Source of the DNA: Pseudomonas sp. 10-1B
GTDB taxonomy: Bacteria; Pseudomonadota; Gammaproteobacteria; Pseudomonadales; Pseudomonadaceae
NCBI RefSeq assembly: GCF_000935045.1
Contig: NZ_JYKS01000001.1
Span: 1-64,000, forward strand
Direction of reading: 5' to 3'
DNA length: 64,000 nucleotides
Each line of letters opens with the position of its first letter. Position 1 is the first letter of the stretch. Of the stretch, positions 23,845-33,040 are shown in pieces. The position numbers were made by a program, and so were the translations under genes. The notes under the pieces are model-generated. The model had not been told where the DNA came from and did not search any database. It saw nothing but the letters and a program-made list of their open reading frames with translations.

Positions 23845-26028
23845 TCAACTGCCAAGCACCTTCCCGAGTATCTGGCACACCTGCTCCGCCGAGTAGGGCT
23901 TGGCCAGGAAGGCAAACCCCTGGTCACCCCCTTCGGCAATCGCTTCGCTGTATCCTGAGGTCAGGATCACCGGCAACTGCGGCCGCTGGCGGCGCAGTTC
24001 ACGGGCCAGGGCCAGGCCGCCCATGCCTGGCATGACCACATCGGAAAACACCGCGTCAAAATCACTCTCCGGCCCGGCCAGTTGGGCCAGGGCCTCTTCC
24101 GCCGAACGCGCATAGCTGATCCGGTAGCCATGGTCCTCGAGGATTTGCGCGGTGAAGTTGCCAAGGTCAGGGTTGTCCTCCACCACCAGTATTCGCCGCC
24201 GCTCGCCCTGTGCCTGCGGTTGGCTGCTGGCCGCAGTGGCGGCAGGCAGGGCCGCGGGTGGTGGCTCCTGGGGCAGGTACAGGGTAAAGGTGGTGCCTTG
24301 GCCCGGGATGCTGTGCACTTGCACATCCCCGCCGGACTGCTTGGCAAAGCCGAACACCTGTGACAGCCCGAGCCCGGTGCCTTCGCCCGGTGCCTTGGTG
24401 GTGAAAAACGGGTCGAAGATGCGTTCCAGCAGCTCGGCGGCAATACCGACACCGCTGTCGCTCACCGAAATTGCCGCGAACGGCTCTGGCTGCGGCGGGT
24501 GGCCGCGCAGGGCGGGCAGCCGCTGGTCGGCCTTCAGGCTCAATTGCAAAGTGCCTTCGCCGGCCGTGGCGTCGCGGCCATTGAGTATCAGGTTGATCAC
24601 CGCGGTTTCCAGCTGGCTGAGGTCGGCACGGATGTGACAAGGCGTCTGCGGCAACTGCAGTTCGACGTGGATCCGCGCGCCGGTGGCGGTGTCGAGCATG
24701 TCGGCCATGGCTTCCAGCCGTGGCCCGGCGTCGAACACTTGCGGGCTCAGGGCCTGGCGGCGAGCGAAGGCCAGCAACTGGCCGGTCAGCTTGGCGCCAC
24801 GGTCGACGGTGTCGGACATGGTCTTGAGATAGCGCTCGCGGCGTCTCTCGTCGAGGTTGGGGCGCTGCAAGAAGTGCAGCGATGAGCGGATGATGGTCAG
24901 CAAGTTGTTGAAGTCGTGTGCCACGCCGCCAGTCAGCTGGCCGATGGCTTCGAGCTTCTGGGTCTGGCGCAGCACGGCCTCGGTGTGCAGCAGCTGGGTG
25001 GTGCGCTCTTCGACGCGATGCTCGAGGGTGGCGTTGAGCGCCTCCAGCGCGGCCATGGCCTCGCGCACTTCGGCATGGGCCTGCACCCGCTGGATATGGA
25101 CCCAAGAGCGCTCGGTGACTTCGCTGAGCAAGGCCCGTTCGTAACCGGTCCATTTACGCGGCACGCGGTCATGGATGGCCATCAATGCAGTCAACCGGCC
25201 GCCCTTGATCAGTGGCATGCAGATGGTGGCAGTGATACCGATGGCCTGGAAGGTGGCCGCTTCATCGGCGGCCAGTTCGCTGAGGGTGTCGTTGATCACC
25301 AAGGCCTTGCCACTGCGCAGGCGGCTGAGCGCCAGGTGGCCGAAGTCGTGCAACCGGTACTGGCCCACCAGCCGTGGCGAGCCGTCGGCTATGGCATCAC
25401 CGCAGATAGTGAAACCGTCCTCATCCGCCTCCATCACGGCATAGGCGCAACTGGACAGGCCCAGGTGCTCGACCAGCATACGTGTGGTGGTGGCCAGGAT
25501 CTGGTCCGGGTCGGTGGCCTCGGCCACGGCGCGGCCGAGTTCGTCGAGGAAGTTCAGGCGCTGGTTGGCGACCACGCTGGCAGTGGTTTCGGTGACGGTG
25601 TCGAGCATGCCCAGCACCTTGCCGTCATGGCCGCGGATGGGGCTGTAGCAGAAGGTGAAATAGGCGCGTTCGGGGCCGCCGTTGCGGTTGATGACCAGTG
25701 GAAAGTCTTCGATGTACACCGCCTCGCCGGCCAGGGCGCGGTTGGCCAGGCTGCCGATGTCGGCCCAGGCTTCCTGCCACACTTCGCGAAAGGGGACACC
25801 CAGCGCCAGGGGTTTCTGCCCGAGGATGTGGGCGAAGGCGTCGTTGTGCAGAGTGAGCAGGTTAGGGCCCCAGAGCACGGCCTGCGGGAAGCGCGAGGCC
25901 AAGCACAAGGCCACAGTGGTCTTGAGCGCATCCGGCCAGGCCTCGAGCGGGCCGAGGCTGGTGCTGGTCCAGTCGTGGTTGCGGATGCGTTCGGCCATCA
26001 AGCCGCCACCGTCTAGCCATTTTGTCAT
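23845..26028 (-). CDS. hybrid sensor histidine kinase with PAS, GAF and receiver domains
   Basis: This 727-residue soluble kinase starts with a PAS-like domain (about 15-150, DWTSTSLGPLEAWPDAL is typical of this group), then a GAF domain (about 165-310). A HisKA domain has H371 in TGGVAHDFNNLLT, the ATPase domain has NLILNGRDAT and TGLGLSQVFGF, and the C-terminal receiver has D663 in FSDVVMPGMGG. The layout is that of HWE/BaeS-like hybrid kinases sometimes linked to light or stress. No output regulator is adjacent. ATG 26028 is chosen because the extra 30 residues from ATG 26118 look unstructured. It converges on the second LysE gene. Confidence 0.88.
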   Translation of the reverse strand: MTKWLDGGGLMAERIRNHDWTSTSLGPLEAWPDALKTTVALCLASRFPQAVLWGPNLLTLHNDAFAHILGQKPLALGVPFREVWQEAWADIGSLANRALAGEAVYIEDFPLVINRNGGPERAYFTFCYSPIRGHDGKVLGMLDTVTETTASVVANQRLNFLDELGRAVAEATDPDQILATTTRMLVEHLGLSSCAYAVMEADEDGFTICGDAIADGSPRLVGQYRLHDFGHLALSRLRSGKALVINDTLSELAADEAATFQAIGITATICMPLIKGGRLTALMAIHDRVPRKWTGYERALLSEVTERSWVHIQRVQAHAEVREAMAALEALNATLEHRVEERTTQLLHTEAVLRQTQKLEAIGQLTGGVAHDFNNLLTIIRSSLHFLQRPNLDERRRERYLKTMSDTVDRGAKLTGQLLAFARRQALSPQVFDAGPRLEAMADMLDTATGARIHVELQLPQTPCHIRADLSQLETAVINLILNGRDATAGEGTLQLSLKADQRLPALRGHPPQPEPFAAISVSDSGVGIAAELLERIFDPFFTTKAPGEGTGLGLSQVFGFAKQSGGDVQVHSIPGQGTTFTLYLPQEPPPAALPAATAASSQPQAQGERRRILVVEDNPDLGNFTAQILEDHGYRISYARSAEEALAQLAGPESDFDAVFSDVVMPGMGGLALARELRRQRPQLPVILTSGYSEAIAEGGDQGFAFLAKPYSAEQVCQILGKVLGS

Positions 26029-26121
26029 CTGCTCTGCCGGTCCTTTTGCACAAGGCTTTAGGGTGCACCGAGAATAGACGCTTGGCGAGGGGTTTGTGCT
26101 GTCGCTGCCGGCCGGCACAGG

Positions 26122-26685
26122 CTAGCGAATGAAGTGCACCTTGCCAGTGTCGTCATTGCCCATGTAAATGCCGTACACCCCGGCCTGCCGTTCGAGGATG
26201 TAGCGCTCGAGAATCTGCCGAATCGCCGGGTAATAGATCTCGTCCCACGGGATCTGATCGGCCTCGAAGAACTTGTAGGCCAGCGTTTCTGCCCCGTACT
26301 GCCCGGTTTCTTCGGTGGCGATGGCGCGGAAGATGATGTACACCTCGCTGATTTTCGGCACGCTGAAGATCGAGTACGGCGAGACGATTTCGGCGCGCAC
26401 GCCGCTTTCTTCCCAGACTTCGCGCAGTGCTGCCTGCTCGGTGGTCTCGCCTGCCTCCATGAACCCGGCCGGCAAGGTCCAGGTGCCTGGGCGCGGTGGG
26501 ATGGCGCGCTGGCACAGCAGGTACTTGCCATCGCGCTCGATGATGCAGCCAGCGATGATCTTCGGGTTGATGTAGTGGATGTAGCCGCAGCCGGTGCAGT
26601 GCAGGCGCTCGTGAGTGTCGCCTGTGGGAACGCCCCGGGCCAGTTCCGTGGTGCAGTGCGGGCAGTAGCGCGGGGCAGTGGGCAT
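26122..26685 (-). CDS. Nudix hydrolase with N-terminal zinc ribbon
   Basis: This 187-residue enzyme cleaves a nucleoside diphosphate derivative. Two CxxC pairs (CPHC and CTGC) in the first 35 residues make a zinc ribbon like that of NudC. The Nudix box runs near residues 74-96 (GFMEAGETTEQAAL then REVWEESGV), with the metal-binding glutamates intact. It is shorter than NudC (about 260 residues), so NADH as substrate is not assured. The gene starts 2 bases after the GntR stop, which suggests the two are co-transcribed. Confidence 0.9.
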   Translation of the reverse strand: MPTAPRYCPHCTTELARGVPTGDTHERLHCTGCGYIHYINPKIIAGCIIERDGKYLLCQRAIPPRPGTWTLPAGFMEAGETTEQAALREVWEESGVRAEIVSPYSIFSVPKISEVYIIFRAIATEETGQYGAETLAYKFFEADQIPWDEIYYPAIRQILERYILERQAGVYGIYMGNDDTGKVHFIR

Positions 26686-26687
26686 GA

Positions 26688-27452
26688 TCAGCGACCTATG
26701 CGTGGTTCTATGCGGGGTTCCTTGAGGGCCAGGGGCTCGACCATGTCGCGCACCTTGCTGTTGTCATCCTGCTTCTGGCGCAGGTAGTCCAGGGCCACCT
26801 TGGCGGCGGCGCGGACGTGGTCGACCGAGGCCTGGTGAGCGACCAGCGGGTCGCCGCTCTTGATCGCCTCGACGATCTTTTCCATTTCGCGGTTGCTGGC
26901 GCCACGGCGGTTTTCCTGCGACACCGAGGTGGCACGCAGGTAGCTGATGCGCGCCTGCAACTGGCGCAGCTGCTGGGCCGCCACTTGGTTGCCGGAGCCT
27001 TCCAGCAGTACATCGTAGAAACCTTGTACCGAATCCAGCACCTGTTGCAGCTCGCCTTCTTCCAGGGCTTCGCGGTTGACCTCCAGCGCGCGCTCCAGGG
27101 CACGGATGTCCTTGGCCTTGGCGTTGAGGGTGAACAGCTGCACGATCAGCCCTTCGAGCACGCAGCGCAGCTCGTAGATGTCGCGGGCGTCTTCCAGGGT
27201 GATGATGGCCACGCGGGGGCCCTTGGCGTCGGCGAATTCCACCAGGCCTTCGGATTCCAGGTGGCGGAGGGCTTCACGCACCGAGGTGCGGCTGACCCCG
27301 AGGCGGTCGCAGAGGTCGCGCTCGACCAGGCGATCGCCTGGTAGCAGGTGGAAGTTCATGATCGCGGTGCGCAGCTTGTCGAGCACGATTTCGCGCAGTG
27401 TCACGGGGTTGCGGTTGACCTTGAAGCTGTCATCGAGTGGCTGGCGTTTCAT
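26688..27452 (-). CDS. GntR-family regulator, FadR/FCD subgroup
   Basis: The 254-residue protein has a winged helix at about 15-80 (LREIVLDKLRTAIMN, VERDLCDRLGVSRTSVREAL) and an all-helical FCD ligand domain at about 95-235, which in this group binds organic acids through a metal site. FCD regulators often bind TNGTNNNACNA-type palindromes. Just such sites (TGGTATACCA) occur before three operons of the adjoining catabolic island at 31641, 33583 and 33757. I therefore infer that this protein controls the island. No copy of the site was found before its own gene. Confidence 0.88.
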   Translation of the reverse strand: MKRQPLDDSFKVNRNPVTLREIVLDKLRTAIMNFHLLPGDRLVERDLCDRLGVSRTSVREALRHLESEGLVEFADAKGPRVAIITLEDARDIYELRCVLEGLIVQLFTLNAKAKDIRALERALEVNREALEEGELQQVLDSVQGFYDVLLEGSGNQVAAQQLRQLQARISYLRATSVSQENRRGASNREMEKIVEAIKSGDPLVAHQASVDHVRAAAKVALDYLRQKQDDNSKVRDMVEPLALKEPRIEPRIGR

Positions 27453-27540
27453 CAGGTGCGCTCTTTATGAGGCTGTTGCGCCAACATCGCGGAACGCCTC
27501 GAACCGAGGCTTTCCATGCAGTGGTTCGAACAGCCCGTTG

Positions 27541-27930
27541 TTAACGGGTTGACTCCGCATCGGCTTCGGCAAACGCTTCCCGGGCCAGGCGGAAACTGTC
27601 CACCGCCGCGGGTACGCCGCAGTAAATGCCGACCTGGAGCAGGATCTCGCGAATCTGTTCACGGCTCAGGCCATTACGCAAGGCGCCGCGAATGTGCAGC
27701 TTGAGCTCGTGGGGCCGGTTGAGCGCGGAAATCATGGCCAAGTTTATCATGCTGCGCTCCTTGAGCGACAAGCCTTCGCGGCCCCAGACGTGGCCCCAGC
27801 AGTATTCGGTGACCAGTTCCTGCAATGGCTTGGTGAAGTCGTCGGCGTTCTGGATCGAGCGCTTGACGTATTCCTCGCCCAGCACCTGGGTGCGGATCTG
27901 CAGGCCTTTTTCGTACTTTTCATTGCTCAT
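27541..27930 (-). CDS. carboxymuconolactone decarboxylase family protein (PcaC-like)
   Basis: The 129-residue protein resembles gamma-carboxymuconolactone decarboxylase in length and in motifs: EYCWGHVWGREGLSLKERS, LAMISALNRPHELKLHIRGA (in parts) and QVGIYCGVPAA near the C-terminus. There are no protocatechuate genes around it, so it may act on an intermediate of the local pathway rather than in the beta-ketoadipate route. CCGGAG precedes ATG 27930. It sits between the GntR gene and a REP pair, on the same strand as the island's main operon. Confidence 0.85.
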   Translation of the reverse strand: MSNEKYEKGLQIRTQVLGEEYVKRSIQNADDFTKPLQELVTEYCWGHVWGREGLSLKERSMINLAMISALNRPHELKLHIRGALRNGLSREQIREILLQVGIYCGVPAAVDSFRLAREAFAEADAESTR

Positions 27931-28004
27931 GGGCAGTACTCCGGAAGAAAACAGGGGCCGCAACCGAGGGTGAGACGATAGCGCGGCCCCTAAAAACAGG
28001 GGCA

Positions 28005-28114
28005 TCGGTGTGGGGTTCTTCGCGGGCTTGCCCGCTCCCACAGGTACTGTGCAGGTCTCGGGAGTTGCGCGATCCCTGTGGGAGCGGGCGAGCCCGCGAA
28101 GAAGCCAGCACCGA
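28005..28114. repeat. REP inverted pair
   Basis: TTCTTCGCGGGCTTGCCCGC and TCCCACAGG face CCTGTGGGAGCGGGC and GAGCCCGCGAAGAAG. It lies between the flavin reductase and the decarboxylase-like gene and may reduce read-through into the latter. Confidence 0.8.
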
Positions 28115-28126
28115 TTTCAAGGTATG

Positions 28127-28612
28127 TCAGCCAAGCGGGGGCAGGGCGCCCAGCTTGCCCTTGTGGTACACCATCGGGGTCACCGGTTCGGCCGGCAGCA
28201 CCAGGTTCTTCACCGCGCCGACGATGATCGCGTGGTCACCGCCGTCGTACTCGCGCCACAGTTCGCACTCGATGATCGCCGTGGCCTTGGCCAGCAGCGG
28301 GTTGCCCAGCTCGCTCAGGTGCCACTCGACGCCCTTGGCCTTGTCCGTGCCCTTGCCGGCGAAGGCATAGGCCTCGGCGGTCTGGTCGGCGGACAGCAGG
28401 TGGATGGCGAACTGCTTGCTGTCCCGCAGGATCGGGTAGGTGTCGGAGGCGTAGTTGGGGCAGAACAGCACCAGCGCCGGGTCGATCGACAACGCGCTGA
28501 AGGCGCTGGCGGTGATGCCGACGATGGCGCCGTCGGCGTCCAGGGTGGTGACCACCGTGACGCCGGACGGGAAGGAGCCCATCACGTCTTTGTAGATGCC
28601 TGGTTCGATCAT
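28127..28612 (-). CDS. flavin reductase, DIM6/NTAB type, copy 1
   Basis: This 161-residue flavin reductase supplies reduced FMN or FAD to a partner monooxygenase. Family motifs are GSFPSGVTVVTT, GITASAFSALSIDPALVLFC and GDHAIIVGAVKN. Its near-twin at 33041-33526 has the same length and most of the same residues. It ends the operon that begins with the DUF1185 gene at 31602, 13 bases after the aldehyde dehydrogenase. Two reductase copies could serve one or two monooxygenases; only one (LLM type) is visible. Confidence 0.9.
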   Translation of the reverse strand: MIEPGIYKDVMGSFPSGVTVVTTLDADGAIVGITASAFSALSIDPALVLFCPNYASDTYPILRDSKQFAIHLLSADQTAEAYAFAGKGTDKAKGVEWHLSELGNPLLAKATAIIECELWREYDGGDHAIIVGAVKNLVLPAEPVTPMVYHKGKLGALPPLG

Positions 28613-28625
28613 CTCGTGTTACCTC

Positions 28626-30107
28626 TCAACGCATCACAAACGGGTCGGGCATGGGCGCGGTGGACAGGTTGATCCACACGGTCTTCAGCTCGGTATAGGC
28701 CAGCACCGAATCGATGCCGCTCTCACGGCCGTAGCCGCTGTTCTTGAAGCCGCCGATCGGTGCCATGGCCGATACCGCGCGGTAGGTGTTGACCCAGATG
28801 ATCCCCGAACGCACGTCGCGGGCCAGGCGGTGGGCACGGCCCAGGTCGCGGGTCCAGATGCCGGCGGCCAGGCCGAACTGCGAGTCGTTGGCGATGGCCA
28901 GGGCTTCTTCCTCGGTCTTGAAGCGGATTACCGCGGCAACCGGGCCGAACACTTCTTCCTGCATGATGGTCATCGAATTGCTGTCGCATTCGAACAGGGT
29001 CGGCTCGTAGAACCAGCCGTCACCTTCGACCTCGGCACGCTTGCCGCCCATGTGCAGCTTGGCGCCTTCGGCCTTGGCCGCAGCTACCAGGCCTTCGACC
29101 ACGGCCAGCTGTTGCGCGGTGGCCATCGGGCCCATTTCGCTGGCGTCATCCTGCGGGTTGCCGATGCGGATGCGCTTGGCGCGGGCGATCAGGCGCTCGA
29201 CGAAATCGTCGAAGATCTCGTCCTGCACCAGCAGGCGCGAACCGGCCACGCAGCTTTGCCCGGAGGCGGCATAGATGCCGGCCACCGCGCCATTGATGGC
29301 GCTGTCCAGGTCGGCGTCGGCGAAGATGATGTTCGGCGACTTGCCGCCCAGCTCCAGCGACAGCTTGGCGAAGTTCTCGGCACTGCTGCGCACCACGTGG
29401 CGGGCGGTGGCGGCACCGCCGGTGAAGGCGATCTTGCGCACCAGCGGGTGGCGGGTCAGCGCCGCGCCGGTGCTTGGGCCGTAGCCGGTGACCACGTTGA
29501 CCACGCCGGCCGGGAAGCCGGCCTCAAGCGCCAGGCGAGCCAGTTCGAGGATGGTCGCCGAGGCGTGCTCGGAGGGCTTGAGCACGATGGTGTTGCCGGC
29601 GGCCAGGGCCGGGGCCAGCTTGATCGCGGTGAGGTAAAGCGGGCTGTTCCACGGAATGATCCCGGCAACCACGCCAATCGGCTCATGCACGGTGTAGGCG
29701 AACAGGTCTGGCTTGTCCAGCGGCAGGGTGCCGCCTTCAAGCTTGTCGGCCAGGCCCGCGGTGTAGTGGAAGAACTCTGGCAGGTAGCCGACCTGACCGC
29801 GGGTTTCGCGGATCAACTTGCCGTTGTCACGGCTTTCCAGCTGGGCCAGGTGTTCCTTGTTCTCGGCGATCAGGTCACCCAGGCGACGCAGCAGCTTGCC
29901 GCGCGCGGTGGCGGTGATGCTGCGCCACTCCTTGCTGTCGAAGGCACGCTGGGCGGCCTGTACGGCCAGCTCGACATCGGCTTCGTCGGCGTCGGGCAGT
30001 TGTGCCCAGGCCTGGGCGGTGGCCGGGTTGAGGCTGTCGAAGGTCTTGCCGCTCTGGGCATCGCGCCATTGGCCGTCGATGCACATCTGGAAACGAACGA
30101 GAGTCAT
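28626..30107 (-). CDS. NAD(P)-dependent aldehyde dehydrogenase
   Basis: This 493-residue enzyme oxidises an aldehyde to an acid. All class motifs are present: IIPWNSPLYLTAIKLAPALAAGN in the cofactor site, general base E252 in LELGGKSPN, nucleophile C286 in ASGQSCVAGSR, and EEVFGPVAAV near the C-terminus. The substrate is unknown; in this context an intermediate left after ring cleavage is plausible. Its ATG overlaps the stop of the upstream alpha/beta hydrolase gene by four bases, which implies translational coupling. Confidence 0.92.
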   Translation of the reverse strand: MTLVRFQMCIDGQWRDAQSGKTFDSLNPATAQAWAQLPDADEADVELAVQAAQRAFDSKEWRSITATARGKLLRRLGDLIAENKEHLAQLESRDNGKLIRETRGQVGYLPEFFHYTAGLADKLEGGTLPLDKPDLFAYTVHEPIGVVAGIIPWNSPLYLTAIKLAPALAAGNTIVLKPSEHASATILELARLALEAGFPAGVVNVVTGYGPSTGAALTRHPLVRKIAFTGGAATARHVVRSSAENFAKLSLELGGKSPNIIFADADLDSAINGAVAGIYAASGQSCVAGSRLLVQDEIFDDFVERLIARAKRIRIGNPQDDASEMGPMATAQQLAVVEGLVAAAKAEGAKLHMGGKRAEVEGDGWFYEPTLFECDSNSMTIMQEEVFGPVAAVIRFKTEEEALAIANDSQFGLAAGIWTRDLGRAHRLARDVRSGIIWVNTYRAVSAMAPIGGFKNSGYGRESGIDSVLAYTELKTVWINLSTAPMPDPFVMR

Positions 30108-30937
30108 GCAACAATCCCCTTGGCGGATTCGGTGAGGGTGCGGGCTTGCGCGAGGAAGTCCAGCAGCATCTTGTTGACTTCACGCGGTGATTCCACCGGC
30201 ATCATATGCCGTTGCTCGGCGAGGACCACGCTGCGCGCGCCAGGAATGCTGGCGGCGAGCTGGCGGGTCATGGCCGGGGTGGAGCCCGAGTCGAGTTCGC
30301 CGGTGGCGATCAGCGTCGGCACCTGGATGCTGCCCAGGTCGCCAGCGCGGTACATGTCCTGGGTGGCGAACAGCGAGTAGGTGGTGTGGTAGCCCTGCGG
30401 GTCGTTGCTCGCCAGCACCTGGCGAATGGCGGCGACCTGCGCCGGGTTGGCAGCTTTGTATTCACGGCTGAACCAGCGGTCGAGCGCGGCATCGACGTTG
30501 GCGTCGGGGCCCAGTTGCGCGGCCTGGGCGGCCCGGGCGATAACGCCGGCACTCTGCTCGGGGCTGCGGTTGAACACGCTGTTGAGCACTACCAGCGCCG
30601 CCAGGCGCTGCGGGTAGCTGAGGGCGAAGGCCCGGGCGACCAGACCACCCATGGAGAAGCCGATCACGGTGGCCTGCGGAATCTGCAGGTGGTCGAGCAG
30701 TTCGGCGAGCTGGGCGGCGTAGCCTTCCAGGCCGATGTCGGCAGGCGGCAGGGCGCTCTGGCCGTGGCCGAGCATGTCGTAGGCGATGACGCGGTAGTCG
30801 TTGGCCAGGCCAACGAACTGACCGCCCCACATTTCCTTGTTCAGGCCCACGCCGTGGATCAGTACCACGGGTTGGCCCTGGCCGACGGACAGGTAACTGG
30901 TGCCGGCAGGTGTGCGTTCAGCGACAGGCTGAATCAT
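30104..30937 (-). CDS. alpha/beta hydrolase (RutD-like fold)
   Basis: The 277-residue hydrolase has the oxyanion motif LIHGVGLNKEMW, nucleophile S95 in GFSMGG, an acid in ATGELDSGS and a histidine in EQRHMMP, so the triad is complete. Its size and place beside a flavin monooxygenase and flavin reductase recall RutD or 3-oxoadipate enol-lactonase, but I cannot assign a substrate. ATG 30937 has AGGAG 8 bases upstream. It is the second gene of the DUF1185 operon and is coupled to the aldehyde dehydrogenase gene. Confidence 0.88.
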   Translation of the reverse strand: MIQPVAERTPAGTSYLSVGQGQPVVLIHGVGLNKEMWGGQFVGLANDYRVIAYDMLGHGQSALPPADIGLEGYAAQLAELLDHLQIPQATVIGFSMGGLVARAFALSYPQRLAALVVLNSVFNRSPEQSAGVIARAAQAAQLGPDANVDAALDRWFSREYKAANPAQVAAIRQVLASNDPQGYHTTYSLFATQDMYRAGDLGSIQVPTLIATGELDSGSTPAMTRQLAASIPGARSVVLAEQRHMMPVESPREVNKMLLDFLAQARTLTESAKGIVA

Positions 30938-31005
30938 GGAGGGCGCTCCTTGAAGGTCGGGCGCGGCGGGTAAGCACGCCACGCCCCGGCCCGTCTTGGT
31001 TGTTG

Positions 31006-31602
31006 TTATTGAGCGTTGGCTTTTTCGGCAGCCAGTTCTTCCAGGTCGATGTAGCGGTTGCCGATGCGCGGGTGCAGGCGGCCGCCGTTGGAAGCGCCCA
31101 GGACCACGACGATTTCGTCGGCACGCGGGGCGTCTTCGATCTGCATTTCCAGGGTGATGTAGTGCGAACGCAGGCCTTCGTCGTCCTTCTGCATCATCGG
31201 GATCTGGATCGAGGTGCCTGGGCCGCCGCGCTTGTTGGTGAAGCTCAGGTAGCTCTTGGCCTGTACCGCTTCGCGGTAGTGGTTGCCGAAGCGCAGGGTG
31301 TGGATCACCGCCGAGGCGTGCTCGATCTCGCCGTCGGCACCCACTACTGCGGCTTTACCGTAGGCTTCGATCTTGTCGGCACCGCCGATGGCGGCAGTCA
31401 GGCGCTCGACCATCAGCGCACCCAGCTCCGAGCAGTTGGCGCGGATTTCCGGTTTCAGATCTTCAACGAAACCGCGACCGGCCCATGGGTTCTTGATCAC
31501 CACGGCCAGGCCGACCATGGTCACCGGCTTGTCGGTGGCCTTGCCGCCTTCGATGCGGGTCTCTTCGGAGTAGGTGACGATCTTGCGGATTTCGAAACTC
31601 AT
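31006..31602 (-). CDS. amino acid synthesis (DUF1185) family protein
   Basis: This 198-residue protein matches the family named amino acid synthesis / DUF1185, whose true reaction is not known to me. Landmarks are RIEGGKATDKPVTMVGLAVV, NPWAGRGFVEDL, GADKIEAYGKAAVVGADGEIEH and LGASNGGRLHPRIGNRYIDL, quoted in parts. It lacks membrane segments and signal. ATG 31602 has AGGAG 7 bases upstream. It is first in an operon with the hydrolase, aldehyde dehydrogenase and flavin reductase, 38 bases downstream of the shared operator. Its position suggests a catabolic step rather than biosynthesis. Confidence 0.82.
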   Translation of the reverse strand: MSFEIRKIVTYSEETRIEGGKATDKPVTMVGLAVVIKNPWAGRGFVEDLKPEIRANCSELGALMVERLTAAIGGADKIEAYGKAAVVGADGEIEHASAVIHTLRFGNHYREAVQAKSYLSFTNKRGGPGTSIQIPMMQKDDEGLRSHYITLEMQIEDAPRADEIVVVLGASNGGRLHPRIGNRYIDLEELAAEKANAQ

Positions 31603-31640
31603 GGGTGGCTCCTGGTGAGGGTTATCAGCTTTGTTGTCTG

Positions 31641-31652
31641 ATGGTATACCAT
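31641..31652. promoter_or_regulatory. GntR-type operator before the DUF1185 operon
   Basis: ATGGTATACCAT is a perfect 12-bp palindrome inside TGTCTGATGGTATACCATAA. The same 20-base context recurs at 33577 with one difference. It fits the FCD-GntR pattern. Confidence 0.7.
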
Positions 31653-31738
31653 AATATTTGTTGTGCAAGAGGGTGCGGAAAATTTCTCTTGCCAGGGGAC
31701 GAAAGGTGGCTTGATACCTTGAATTCCGGGGTGTCTGT

Positions 31739-31841
31739 ACTGGCCCCTTCGCGGGCTTGCCCGCTCCCACAGGTACAACACAGCTTTCATGGCCTGTGCT
31801 GTACCTGTGGGAGCGGGCAAGCCCGCGAAGAGGCCAGCGCA
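31739..31841. repeat. REP inverted pair
   Basis: GGCCCCTTCGCGGGCTTGCC and CGCTCCCACAGG face CCTGTGGGAGCGGGCAAGCC and CGCGAAGAGGCC. It lies between the LLM terminator and the DUF1185 control region. Confidence 0.8.
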
Positions 31842-31847
31842 GGTTTC

Positions 31848-31894
31848 AAAAAAAAGCCCGCTCGCGCAGGCCACAAGGGCCCACGGGAGCGGGC
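31848..31894 (-). terminator. intrinsic terminator of the flavin reductase-LLM operon
   Basis: On the minus strand GCCCGCTC ... GAGCGGGC is followed directly by eight T (31855-31848), 31 bases after the LLM stop codon. The stem also holds an inner GGGCCC/GGCC region. Confidence 0.8.
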
Positions 31895-31924
31895 GCGTCC
31901 CGCAATGTTTCAGGCAATGGGAAT

Positions 31925-32965
31925 TCAGGCGAACGCCGGCACCACTTCCTTGATGAACAGCTCCAGCGACTTCTTCTTCTCGGCGTGGGGCAGGCTGTTG
32001 TCGCACCAGAAGCTGAACTCGTCGACGCCCAGTTCCTGGTAGTACTTGATGCGCGCGATGATTTCTTCCGGTGTACCGATCATGGTGTTCTTGCGGATGT
32101 TCTCCAGCTGGAACGCCGGCACTTCGGCGAACTTCGATTCAGGGCTTGGTTCGAGGAAGCCATTGACCGGGGCGGTCTTGTTGCCGAACCAGGCATCGAA
32201 GGTGCGATAGAAGCGCGAGATGGCCTGGGCGCCGACCTTCCAGCCTTCCGGCTCGGCCGGGCTGTGCACGTGGGTGTGGCGCAGCACCATCAGTTGCGGG
32301 CGCGGTACGCCCGGGTTGTTGTCCAGGGCGGCCTGGAACTTGTTCTTCAGGTCCAGCACTTCTTCGTCACCCTTCATCAGTGGGGTGACCATGACGTTGC
32401 AGCCGTTGGCCACGGCGAAGTTGTGCGAGTCTGGGTCGCGGGCGGCGATCCACATCGGCGGTGTGGCGTTGAACGGCTTCGGCACGCTGGTAGAAGTGGG
32501 GAACTTGTACACTTCGCCGTCGTGGGCGTAGTCGCCTTCCCATAGCTTGCGTACCACCGGCACCATCTCGCGCAGGGCCTTGCCGCCGTCGGTGGCCGGC
32601 ATGCCACCTGCCATACGGTCGAATTCGAACTGGTAGGCGCCACGGGCCAGGCCCACTTCCATGCGGCCGTTGCTGATCACGTCGAGCAGGGCGCATTCGC
32701 CGGCCACGCGGATCGGGTTCCAGAACGGCGCGATGATGGTGCCGGCGCCCAGGCGAATCTTCTCGGTGCGCGCGGCCAGGTAGGCCAGCAGCGGCATGGG
32801 GCTTGGCGAAATGGTGTATTCCATGGCGTGGTGTTCGCCGATCCATACAGTGCTGAAACCGCCGTTCTCGGCCATCAGGGTCAGTTCGGTCAGGTCTTCG
32901 AACAGCTGGCGGTGGCTGACCTGTTCATCCCAACGTTCCATGTGCACGAACAACGAAAATTTCAT
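31925..32965 (-). CDS. LLM-class flavin-dependent monooxygenase
   Basis: The 346-residue protein belongs to the bacterial luciferase-like family, which uses reduced flavin to hydroxylate or cleave a substrate with O2. Landmarks are GFSTVWIGEHH, LGAGTIIAPFWNPIRVAGECALLD (in parts), NGRMEVGLARGAYQFEFDR and IGTPEEIIARI. Its nearest functional analogues in context are RutA and the pyridine monooxygenases, but the sequence alone does not settle this. It follows flavin reductase copy 2 in a two-gene operon with its own operator and terminator. It is probably the first attacking enzyme of the island. Confidence 0.88.
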   Translation of the reverse strand: MKFSLFVHMERWDEQVSHRQLFEDLTELTLMAENGGFSTVWIGEHHAMEYTISPSPMPLLAYLAARTEKIRLGAGTIIAPFWNPIRVAGECALLDVISNGRMEVGLARGAYQFEFDRMAGGMPATDGGKALREMVPVVRKLWEGDYAHDGEVYKFPTSTSVPKPFNATPPMWIAARDPDSHNFAVANGCNVMVTPLMKGDEEVLDLKNKFQAALDNNPGVPRPQLMVLRHTHVHSPAEPEGWKVGAQAISRFYRTFDAWFGNKTAPVNGFLEPSPESKFAEVPAFQLENIRKNTMIGTPEEIIARIKYYQELGVDEFSFWCDNSLPHAEKKKSLELFIKEVVPAFA

Positions 32966-33040
32966 GGGGCTTTCCTCAACGCTTGAAAGTGTCTGGCGCC
33001 TGGCAAGGTAGGCGGCAGTGGTCTCGATTCAGAATAGGCT

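Noticed and set aside
27541..27930. pcaC of the beta-ketoadipate pathway
   Set aside because: The protein resembles PcaC, but no other pca gene is present and it sits at the edge of an unrelated catabolic island, so no gene symbol was given.
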